Source of the DNA: Pseudomonadota bacterium
GTDB lineage: Bacteria; Pseudomonadota; Gammaproteobacteria; Steroidobacterales; Steroidobacteraceae
Assembly (NCBI GenBank): GCA_021820785.1
Contig: JAKADE010000246.1
Span: 1-5,204 of the forward strand
Length of the DNA stretch: 5,204 nucleotides
Direction of reading: 5' to 3'
The position numbers were made by a program, and so were the translations under genes. The notes under the pieces were generated by a model. That model had not been told where the DNA came from. It ran no database searches and saw only the letters and a program-made list of their open reading frames with translations. Numbering within the stretch: the first letter of the stretch is position 1; each line of letters begins with the position of its first letter. Positions 1 to 5,204 of this stretch are shown piece after piece.

Positions 1-558
1 TACGTGCTGGGCATAGGACTCGTACACCGCCCCGAACTCTTCCCGCATGAACTTATCCTCGATGACGATCCGCTGCAGGAACGCGACGAGTACCAGTGCG
101 ACGGCCAGAACGCCCCGCCATTGTCCGATGGCGAGAGCCGTTCCGATGAAGGCCAGGAGCAACCCTGAATAAATCGGGTGGCGCATCCATCGGTAGGGGC
201 CGTCGGTGACCAGTTCGTGGTCAACCTTGACGGCGGCGACGGAACTCCAGTTGCGACCGAGATGAATGCGCGCCCAGATCATGAGCAGCGCACCGAGAGT
301 TGTCAGGCCGGCGCCGGCGGCACAGTACTCCTTCCACAGCGTGACGGGAATGACGCGGTCCGTCAGCCAGGCGACTGAAACGAACGGGCCGGCCAATAAC
401 GCGGCTGCACCGCAAATGAGCGTCAGATTCACGACCCGCGGCAGCCTCGCCTGGCGCCGCGCCGTGACCTTCACGTCTCGGGCACGAGCCACCCAGAAGG
501 CGACCACGAGAAGCCATATGGCATAGAAATAGTATTGATAGAACGTTCCGAGGTGCAT
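1..558 (-). CDS. ICMT-like membrane methyltransferase, 3' end cut by window edge
   Basis: Bacterial member of the isoprenylcysteine carboxyl methyltransferase / phospholipid methyltransferase-like membrane superfamily, predicted to methylate a substrate with S-adenosylmethionine at the cytoplasmic membrane; the bacterial substrate is unknown. The frame is open for 186 codons from ATG at 558 to position 1 with no stop. Hydrophobic segments lie near residues 8-24, 42-65, 80-98 and 131-162. The family signature is clear: HELVTDGPYRWMRHPIYSG (114-132) with the conserved RHP at 126-128, then a C-terminal stretch with Glu167-Asp168, Glu173-Glu174, Tyr179 and Tyr182, which resembles the end of the SAM-binding region. 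Family members are usually about 190-210 residues, so probably only a short tail is missing. The start is supported by GGGAGA (minus strand, 567-572) 8 nt upstream. It is transcribed away from the kinase operon. Family call sure; substrate not known. Confidence 0.88.
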   Translation of the reverse strand, partial: MHLGTFYQYYFYAIWLLVVAFWVARARDVKVTARRQARLPRVVNLTLICGAAALLAGPFVSVAWLTDRVIPVTLWKEYCAAGAGLTTLGALLMIWARIHLGRNWSSVAAVKVDHELVTDGPYRWMRHPIYSGLLLAFIGTALAIGQWRGVLAVALVLVAFLQRIVIEDKFMREEFGAVYESYAQHV

Positions 559-643
559 GCTTGCATTCTCCCGACGACCGTAACCCAATGTTGTGCGCGG
601 CCGCCCTCTCGACGCCAGTGCCAGAAGTCACGCGCCGAGCATC
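559..643. promoter_or_regulatory. Divergent intergenic region between the methyltransferase and the kinase operon
   Basis: The 85 bp between the two divergent starts must hold, or lie next to, the promoters for the minus-strand methyltransferase and the plus-strand kinase. I see the methyltransferase ribosome binding site (567-572) but no convincing -35/-10 pair in either direction. If the kinase starts at 704 instead, the gap becomes 145 bp. Its role as a shared control region is inferred from gene orientation alone. Confidence 0.4.
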
Positions 644-1861
644 ATGAATGTCACCGCGCGTCCCCGCCTTGAATCACCTGCCACAGTGCGGCTATCGTCG
701 CACATGCGCTCCGCCCGCCTCGCTTCGGGTCTCGTGCCGACGCCCCTGTCGGTGGCCGGTTACCTGATTTGGGCCCTGGTGGCTCTCGAGCTGTGGCATT
801 CTCGACACGTCTCGGCGCTTCTGCGCACGCCGCAGCTCCGATGGGTTGCGACGCTGTGCATGATCTCGTTTCTATTCGCGTTCGGGGCGCGTGCCAAGGC
901 GTTCCGACAAAGCGCCACCTCCGCACTCAACCTCTCGTCCCTGGCAGTGACGACGGCGTCCGCGCTTGTCCTGCTGTCGCTCGGGCCTTCGAGCGCAACA
1001 CCGGCGTTGCTCGTCGTCATTGCCGCCATGATCGGCGCCATGTATCGCCCCGCCGTGGCCGTCGCAATTCTCGGCGCGCTGAATATCGCATTTCTGGCCG
1101 AGCTCATCACTCGCTGGCACCTCAATGGGCCGAGTTTCACCTTCCTGGTTTACGGGACGTTCCAAGCCTTTGCGCTCCTGACGACCTCGGCGCGCATCCG
1201 GGCGGAACGCATCTCAGCCGAATTGCGCGACGTGAACGCGCAACTCCTGGCGACCCGCGAACTGCTTGCGGAGACGGCGCGCGACGGAGAGCGGTTGAGG
1301 GTCTCGCGGGAATTGCACGACGTAGCGGGGCATCGCCTTACCGCGCTCGCATTAAACTTGGAGGTTCTGGGGTACGCCGACGAGGTGTCAGAGCGACGCG
1401 AGTGGCAGATCTCGCGTGGACTGGTTACGGAGCTGCTCACGGACCTGCGCAGCGTCGTCGCGAGCCTTCGCCGCAATGACGGCATCGATGTCCGTGAGGC
1501 CCTGCGACGCATTGCGGATGCATTTCCATCGCCGCACATTCACCTGAATCTCACCGAACGCGTCCGCATCGATACGGCGGAGCGCGCAGACGCGATCGTG
1601 CGCGCAGGACAGGAGGGGATCACCAATGCGGTACGCCATGCTCGTGCTAGCAACATCTGGGTGTCGCTGACACAGAACAACGAAGCGGTCCACCTCGAGG
1701 TCCGTGATGACGGTGCGTGCAAAGACCCACGCCGAATTGGAAACGGCCTTCGCGGAATGCAGGAGCGTGTCAAATCACTGGGAGGCCGTGTGGAAGCTGA
1801 CGCTTCGCCCGAGGGAGGGTACAGATTGCACGTCATGGTGCCGGCAGCGCCACGATCATGA
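644..1861 (+). CDS. Sensor histidine kinase, NarL family (HisKA_3, DesK-like), six-TM
   Basis: Membrane sensor kinase that should autophosphorylate on His and pass the phosphate to the regulator encoded next. From ATG 644 it is 405 residues. Six hydrophobic segments fall at about 34-51, 65-82, 95-114, 119-133, 134-156 and 165-183, with only short loops, so there is no large periplasmic sensor domain. A charged, probably coiled-coil linker (about 187-219) leads to the HisKA_3 motif RELHDVAGHRLTALALN with phosphoacceptor His225. The HATPase_c domain shows the N box GQEGITNAVRHA (Asn328), the G1 box RDDG (354-357) and the G2 box GNGLRGM (366-372). The frame extends upstream to GTG 593, and another ATG lies at 704. 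None of the three starts has a strong ribosome binding site; 644 has only GAG 4 nt upstream, so the N-terminus is uncertain. The stop overlaps the regulator start. Stimulus unknown; the compact multi-TM sensor resembles membrane- or envelope-sensing kinases such as DesK, but that is analogy only. Confidence 0.93.
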   Translation: MNVTARPRLESPATVRLSSHMRSARLASGLVPTPLSVAGYLIWALVALELWHSRHVSALLRTPQLRWVATLCMISFLFAFGARAKAFRQSATSALNLSSLAVTTASALVLLSLGPSSATPALLVVIAAMIGAMYRPAVAVAILGALNIAFLAELITRWHLNGPSFTFLVYGTFQAFALLTTSARIRAERISAELRDVNAQLLATRELLAETARDGERLRVSRELHDVAGHRLTALALNLEVLGYADEVSERREWQISRGLVTELLTDLRSVVASLRRNDGIDVREALRRIADAFPSPHIHLNLTERVRIDTAERADAIVRAGQEGITNAVRHARASNIWVSLTQNNEAVHLEVRDDGACKDPRRIGNGLRGMQERVKSLGGRVEADASPEGGYRLHVMVPAAPRS

Positions 1862-2490
1862 ACGTGCGAGTCGCGCTCGTGGACGATCACGATCTCGTAC
1901 GCGACGGTCTTGAGGCATTGCTTGAAAGGCTCGGCTTCGAAGTGGTGCTGTCGACGCGCAGCGGTGCCGAACTCCTTGCGCGCATCGACGTCGCCTCGCC
2001 GGACGTCATTCTCGCCGATATTCAGATGCCGGCACTCGATGGGATCTCGATGGTGCGCGAACTTCGTGACCGAGACAACCCGACTCCAGTCGTGATGCTG
2101 ACGACATTCGACGAGAGCGACCTGCTTCTGGCCGCCGTCGACGCGGGAGCACAGGGATTCATGCTCAAGGGCGCAACCTCCGAAGAGCTCGTCGTTGCGC
2201 TCGAGCGCGCCCGGCGGGGGGAACGATGGCTGTCGCCCGTTGCAACCCAGCCGATTCACCCGCGTCTGGGGGCGGCCAATTCGGGGAAGGCCGGCGGAAT
2301 CGATCTCGGGGGACGCGAGCTCGAAATCCTGAAGCTTCTCGCCGGCGGTTACTCGAACAAAGAGATTGCGCGTTCGCTTCACCTGGCCGAAGGGACCGTC
2401 AAAAACTACGTCTCGGACATTCTCGGCAAGCTCGGGACGCGCGATCGCACGAGGGCTGTCCTGAAGGCCATCACGCTGCAGCTCGTGTGA
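1858..2490 (+). CDS. Response regulator, NarL/FixJ family (REC + LuxR-type HTH)
   Basis: DNA-binding partner of the preceding kinase, 210 residues, a normal full length for the family. The N-terminal receiver domain (about 3-120) has the acidic pair Asp9-Asp10, phosphoacceptor Asp54 in the context LADIQMPALDG, switch Thr82 in MLTTFDE, and Lys104 in FMLKG. After a linker (about 125-148), the LuxR-type helix-turn-helix occupies about 150-205, with the typical GRELEILKLLAGGYSNKEIA start and the recognition part EGTVKNYVSDILGKLG. All residues needed for phosphorylation-dependent activation are present. Its ATG lies inside the kinase stop codon (ATGA, 1858-1861), which implies translational coupling, one mRNA and balanced amounts of the two proteins. 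The LTTFDE sequence and the spacing resemble DesR/LiaR-type regulators. Target genes are not visible from the sequence; autoregulation and control of the divergent methyltransferase are possible. Confidence 0.96.
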   Translation: MNVRVALVDDHDLVRDGLEALLERLGFEVVLSTRSGAELLARIDVASPDVILADIQMPALDGISMVRELRDRDNPTPVVMLTTFDESDLLLAAVDAGAQGFMLKGATSEELVVALERARRGERWLSPVATQPIHPRLGAANSGKAGGIDLGGRELEILKLLAGGYSNKEIARSLHLAEGTVKNYVSDILGKLGTRDRTRAVLKAITLQLV

Positions 2491-2491
2491 C

Positions 2492-2518
2492 TCCCCGAGG
2501 GTCGAGTGTCTTCGGGGA
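2492..2518 (+). terminator. Possible weak terminator hairpin after the regulator
   Basis: Directly after the regulator stop, TCCCCGA (2492-2498) can pair with TCGGGGA (2512-2518) across a 13-nt loop. The stem is GC-rich and well placed to end the two-gene operon, but no T-run follows, so intrinsic termination would be weak. It may only protect the mRNA 3' end. Confidence 0.3.
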
Positions 2519-2653
2519 TGGCTCACATGGCAAGCTCCGGCGGTGCCCCGGGGCAAGGAGTAGGCCCCGCAAATGAAGCAGCGCCGAAGCGCACGAGCCG
2601 GATCTCCTGCACGACGCGCCCGAGCCGCTTTGGAGAACCCTTAGGTACTCGCC

Positions 2654-2675
2654 CGGATGCGGCCGGCATCCGTTT
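2654..2675 (+). terminator. Strong short hairpin with TTT, upstream of the SDR gene
   Basis: CGGATGC (2654-2660) and GCATCCG (2666-2672) form a perfect 7-bp stem around a 5-nt loop, followed by TTT (2673-2675). It could be the true terminator of the kinase/regulator transcript, or a structure in the SDR leader, since it ends 47 nt before the SDR start codon. The T-run is short and the stem works on either strand. The pairing is seen directly; its function is inferred. Confidence 0.35.
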
Positions 2676-2708
2676 GCGACTCAAATATCTTCAGCTGAAA
2701 TGACTTGC

Positions 2709-2712
2709 GGAG
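2709..2712 (+). promoter_or_regulatory. Ribosome binding site that fixes the SDR start
   Basis: GGAG lies 7 nt before ATG 2720. The frame is open further up to TTG 2705, but that codon sits just before this site and would place the Shine-Dalgarno sequence inside the gene. The ATG at 2720 is therefore preferred; it also puts the first beta strand and the glycine motif at the usual distance from the N-terminus. Confidence 0.7.
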
Positions 2713-2719
2713 CCCAGCC

Positions 2720-3574
2720 ATGGGCGTGCTCGCGCGCAAAATCGCCTTGGTGACCGGAGCTTCCTCCGGCATTGGGGCAGCCACCGCCCGTCGATTGGTG
2801 ACGGCCGGATTCAAAGTCTACGCGACCGCCCGCAATCCTGAAGCGTTGCGCGACCTGCGTGACCTGGGCTGCACGACGCTACGTGTAGACGTGACGGATG
2901 AGACGTCCATGCGCCAGGCAGTGCAGGCCATTGAGCAGGCCGAAGGTGCGGTCGGTGCACTGATCAACAATGCAGGTTATTGTCAGCCGGGCGCACTGGA
3001 GACGCTGCCGATCCAGGCGGTTCGGGAACAATTCGACACCAATGTGTTCGGCTTGCTCAGAATGGCGCAACTGGTCCTGCCCGGCATGCGACGTGCCGGA
3101 AACGGACGCATCGTAAATCTCTCATCCATGGGCGGGAAGCTCGTGTTTCCGGGTCTCGGGGCATACCACGCGAGTAAATATGCCGTGGAGGCCCTCTCCG
3201 ACGTGCTGCGCTTCGAAGTCAAGGGCTTTGGAATCGATGTGATCATCATCGAGCCCGGCATCATCCGCTCAGGATTCGTCGATGCCGCAATTTCGAAATT
3301 GCCCAATCCTCAAACCCAAGAGCCATACGCGGCGTTCGACGCGACGATCCCCGGCGCGCTGAGGGAGGTCTATGAGAAGGGTGTGCTCGCCGAATTGGGC
3401 GGTGGGCCTGACGACGTGGCTAAAGTGATCGAGCGTGCCGTTACGGACAATAACCCCAAAACCCGTTATGCGGTGACCGCGTCGGCGCATCTGTTGATGG
3501 CGCAGCACGCCGTTATTTCCGACCATCTATGGGATCACTTTCTCGCCGCTCAATTCCCGCGGCCCGGCACGTGA
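2720..3574 (+). CDS. Short-chain dehydrogenase/reductase (classical SDR), probably NADP(H)-dependent
   Basis: Soluble oxidoreductase of 284 residues that should interconvert a carbonyl and a hydroxyl group on an unknown small molecule. The Rossmann fold begins at once: the cofactor motif TGASSGIG is at 12-19, Asp57 (RVDVTD) would contact adenine, and NNAG is at 83-86. The catalytic tetrad is complete: Asn108, Ser136, Tyr149 and Lys153 (YHASK), followed by EPG at 178-180. The basic residue after the second strand (Arg38 in YATARNP) points to NADP(H) rather than NAD(H). The length exceeds the roughly 250-residue SDR core because of a C-terminal extension from about residue 195, as in retinol- or 17-beta-hydroxysteroid dehydrogenase-like SDRs, where this part shapes the substrate pocket. 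There is no signal peptide or TM segment. It lies 229 bp from the regulator gene on the same strand with hairpins between, so it is probably a separate transcript. Family very sure; substrate unknown. Confidence 0.95.
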   Translation: MGVLARKIALVTGASSGIGAATARRLVTAGFKVYATARNPEALRDLRDLGCTTLRVDVTDETSMRQAVQAIEQAEGAVGALINNAGYCQPGALETLPIQAVREQFDTNVFGLLRMAQLVLPGMRRAGNGRIVNLSSMGGKLVFPGLGAYHASKYAVEALSDVLRFEVKGFGIDVIIIEPGIIRSGFVDAAISKLPNPQTQEPYAAFDATIPGALREVYEKGVLAELGGGPDDVAKVIERAVTDNNPKTRYAVTASAHLLMAQHAVISDHLWDHFLAAQFPRPGT

Positions 3575-4171
3575 TGACATTGAGCAATAGCGAGTCGCGT
3601 ACCGAGATGCTGGGACTCTCACTGCCAACATCAAGCGGTGATCCCGCCTGACCGAGGACTCGAAACCAACCTCCTTGGATCCCCGGGGGAGCATGCGACG
3701 ATACATGGTCATTCCGACCGTTAGGTCTAGATTCAGGATGATTGCGGGGTCGGGTGCATTGTCATGAGAGTGTGGCGAGACAGGTCACTGATGCCGATGA
3801 ACGACTACTCGCAAGGCAATGGTGTAGGAACCCGGCGTTAGCGGGTCTGGGACGCCTTCAGCCGCTTCCGACGGACTCAGAACCCATTCGCTAATTCGAG
3901 GTACTTGCACTGAAGGTGTCGCAGCTGCAAAAGCAGTCACCTCGCTGTATTGCCTATTGATCCACGCCTTGCCCTGCGAGACCGTGATGCGATCCCTTCG
4001 TGAGCGGACCGTCATCTTCCGGCCGATAAGGCCCATTGAGCTCCCGGCCAATCCTTACGAGTCGGGAAGCGGATTCAGTGCCTGGAATCTCGGTCCCAGG
4101 TCCAGCGGATTCTGGCTGCTATGCGTGTGGCACGAGCCGTGGCTTCGGCGCTGTCTGTCTCCTCGCCACGC
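3575..4171. other. Gene-poor stretch between the SDR and cupin genes
   Basis: About 600 bp with no recognisable gene. Reading frames on both strands are short, and stops interrupt every frame in the first 200 bp. From about 3824 to 4175 the plus strand is open for over 110 codons, but it lacks an early start with a ribosome binding site and its translation shows no known motif. The opposite strand has an 83-codon frame listed separately. The SDR and cupin genes converge on this stretch, so it should contain both transcript ends, yet no hairpin followed by a T-run is apparent. AGCGGATTC occurs twice (4068-4076 and 4104-4112). The stretch could be decayed coding sequence. Confidence 0.5.
3785..4036 (-). 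CDS. Weak hypothetical small ORF (83 aa)
   Basis: I do not recognise this product. An 83-residue frame begins at ATG 4036 with GGGAG (4041-4045) only 4 nt upstream, which is closer than usual. The first third is rich in Arg and Lys; the rest is mixed with a hydrophobic stretch near the end (TIALRVVV). There is no signal peptide, metal motif or clear domain. Third-position GC preference is clear in the first third and fades towards the end, unlike the neighbouring genes. It lies downstream of the cupin gene on the same strand, with 135 bp between them. A chance frame or a relic of a decayed gene is at least as likely as a functional small protein. Confidence 0.18.
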   Translation of the reverse strand: MGLIGRKMTVRSRRDRITVSQGKAWINRQYSEVTAFAAATPSVQVPRISEWVLSPSEAAEGVPDPLTPGSYTIALRVVVHRHQ

Positions 4172-4582
4172 CTAACCAGAGCCAGAACGTGGTCTGTGTT
4201 CGGTGCCCCATCCGGCCGTGATGAAGACGGCGGTCGCGCAAGACGGGACATCGGCGGTATGCCAGGTGCCGGGTTCATTGATCGCGTACTCACCAGGACT
4301 CAGGCTGATCGTGCGGCGCTCACCGTCGGCGGTCTCCTGATGCAGGATGAGCATGCCGAGTGTGCACAGTACGATCTCGCTGCCGTGAGGGTGCATCTCC
4401 CACGTATCCCATGACGTGGTGAATGTGAACATGCTGACCAGTCGACCCTCAGTGCCATCGGACGCGTGACGTTCCGTGTAGTGCTGGTACCAGTCAATGG
4501 TGCCCGTGAAGGCAGGTTCTACGACCGCGGTGCCTCCGTGGCCAAGATGGATGGGGTGCTGGACGATACCGGTGGCGGACAT
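4172..4582 (-). CDS. Small cupin-domain protein
   Basis: Single-domain cupin of 136 residues, a typical size for monocupins, with a predicted beta-barrel and a metal site. Motif 1 is WEMHPHGSEIVLCTLG (61-76) with His64, His66, Glu69 and Gly76. Motif 2 is PGEYAINEPGTWHTA (96-110) with Gly97, Pro104 and His108. His64/His66, Glu69 and His108 are the likely metal ligands. Only two residues separate His66 from Glu69, one fewer than in the standard cupin motif, so His64 and Glu69 may be the true pair, as in the common WEMHPxGxE subgroup. There is no signal peptide; it is predicted cytosolic. The start at 4582 is well supported by GAGGAG (4590-4595) 7 nt upstream. It is a lone gene convergent with the SDR. 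Enzyme (dioxygenase or isomerase) and small-ligand-binding roles are both possible; the sequence does not decide between them. Confidence 0.9.
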   Translation of the reverse strand: MSATGIVQHPIHLGHGGTAVVEPAFTGTIDWYQHYTERHASDGTEGRLVSMFTFTTSWDTWEMHPHGSEIVLCTLGMLILHQETADGERRTISLSPGEYAINEPGTWHTADVPSCATAVFITAGWGTEHRPRSGSG

Positions 4583-5204
4583 GATATTACTCCTCGAAAT
4601 TACTGCACCCGCGAGATTTCACCGCGCGAGTCCCGGAAACGTTCGACTGCGGTCCCCATTCCGGCCCACGGCCGGTGGTCATCGCGGCGACGCACTCGAT
4701 CGCAGAGCGATGAACACATGTGCTCAGTGGCGAGGAGGACCAGACGCAAGCCAACGGCTCCTCGCCCGCCAATCTCTGACGGACACTGACGTACCTGGCC
4801 CAGGTCTGTCAAACGAGAGGCGCGGTCCGGCCTCATCACTGGACATCGACCGCGTCCTTCGCCGGATCACAGGGGCCGGAGAGCGACCGTGAGTGCACCC
4901 GCGCAAAATCCTGCGTCAATGTCGGGAATGGGCTCCGAAGCGGCTAATGAGGAGTGTGTCACGATGACGCACCGCGGCTCGCAATGAGTTCGTCAGTATC
5001 GTATGACAGTCCGCGTTGACTGAAACCTGTGGTCTACGCCTCGAAGTTTGCGTACAGCGATCGAGTCGCCGCTGGCTTGAACGGGGGCGCGCCGACGATT
5101 GCAGTCTGGAGTGGCGCCTGCGTGAACGATCGGGAATTGTATTAGGATAGAGGTCCGAGTTTGAAAAGTTACAGTTTCATGATGGACCAAAACACAGGGC
5201 GCAA
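4583..5204. other. Gene-poor stretch upstream of the cupin gene
   Basis: Some 620 bp without a recognisable gene. It contains the cupin leader, with its ribosome binding site at 4590-4595 on the minus strand, and presumably its promoter, though no good -35/-10 pair stands out. A near-perfect palindrome lies at 4711-4726. On the plus strand, a frame open to 4892 overlaps a 32-codon GTG frame (4889-4987), which overlaps a 10-aa frame (4984-5019); none has a recognisable product. At the right edge, ATG 5179 or 5182 opens a plus-strand frame that runs off the window without a clear ribosome binding site, after an AT-richer patch at about 5135-5180. Confidence 0.45.
4711..4726. promoter_or_regulatory. 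Imperfect 16-bp palindrome, possible operator
   Basis: TGAACACATGTGCTCA reads the same on both strands except for one mismatched pair (A4714 against C4723). The perfect core is CACATGTG. It lies about 130 bp upstream of the cupin start on the minus strand, a plausible distance for a dimeric regulator, but no regulator gene is adjacent and no promoter is visible. I could not assign it to a known operator family. Confidence 0.25.

Noticed and set aside
221..631. A 136-aa minus-strand frame overlapping the methyltransferase start region
   Set aside because: It is a shadow of the methyltransferase frame; its translation is Arg-rich and motif-free, while the other frame gives the clear family signature.
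2506..2703. A 65-aa plus-strand frame filling the gap between the regulator and the SDR
   Set aside because: GTG start without a ribosome binding site, runs across both strong hairpins, and its composition looks non-coding.
3575..3652. A 25-aa frame starting immediately after the SDR stop codon
   Set aside because: No ribosome binding site, no recognisable sequence and very short; probably chance.
3676..3730. GGATCCCCGGG (BamHI/SmaI-like) followed nearby by TCTAGA, recalling a cloning-vector polylinker
   Set aside because: The match is only 11 bases, the flanks do not continue the polylinker order, and GC-rich DNA produces such strings naturally.
4068..4112. Direct repeat AGCGGATTC at 4068-4076 and 4104-4112 as possible iterons
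   Set aside because: Only two copies of nine bases, with no replication protein gene and no AT-rich origin region.
3773..4167. Inverted GTGGCGAG copies (3773-3780 and 4160-4167) that could be ends of a small mobile element
   Set aside because: Only eight bases match before the sequences diverge by an insertion; about one such match is expected by chance over this length. There is no transposase and no target-site duplication.
3719..4176. Integron-like core sites: GTTAGGT (3719-3725) and GCCTAAC (4170-4176, overlapping the cupin stop)
   Set aside because: The seven-base consensus is so degenerate that several hits are expected by chance here. No paired partner at attC distance and no long imperfect hairpin was found, and there is no integrase gene.

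Overview
The window carries five convincing protein-coding genes on GC-rich DNA with strong G/C preference at third codon positions. This suggests a free-living, soil-type bacterium. A proteobacterium is a reasonable guess, but no rRNA, tRNA or lineage marker is present, so the taxon is an inference only.

Layout. Positions 1-558 (minus) hold most of an isoprenylcysteine carboxyl methyltransferase (ICMT)-like membrane protein, cut by the left edge. A short divergent gap follows. Positions 644-2490 (plus) hold a two-gene operon: a six-TM, DesK-like NarL-family sensor histidine kinase and a NarL/FixJ response regulator that overlap by the four bases ATGA. A 229-bp intergenic stretch follows, containing two short hairpins. 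Positions 2720-3574 (plus) encode a complete classical short-chain dehydrogenase/reductase (SDR) with all catalytic residues. Positions 3575-4171 hold no gene I can recognise, only a weak 83-codon reading frame on the minus strand. Positions 4172-4582 (minus) encode a small single-domain cupin with a strong ribosome binding site. Positions 4583-5204 again hold no recognisable gene, although there is a near-perfect 16-bp palindrome, a chain of tiny overlapping frames and a possible gene start at the very right edge.

How the genes relate. The kinase and regulator clearly form one signalling unit: a membrane stimulus leads to His phosphorylation, transfer to Asp54 of the regulator, and DNA binding by its LuxR-type HTH. 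Its targets cannot be read from the sequence. The divergently placed membrane methyltransferase is the nearest candidate, and the downstream SDR is a second. The SDR and cupin are single, probably independently transcribed accessory genes in a sparsely coding stretch. I found no mobile element, CRISPR array, RNA gene or clearly new system. The most interesting points are modest: the divergent kinase/methyltransferase arrangement, the two gene-poor stretches around the cupin, and the palindrome upstream of it.
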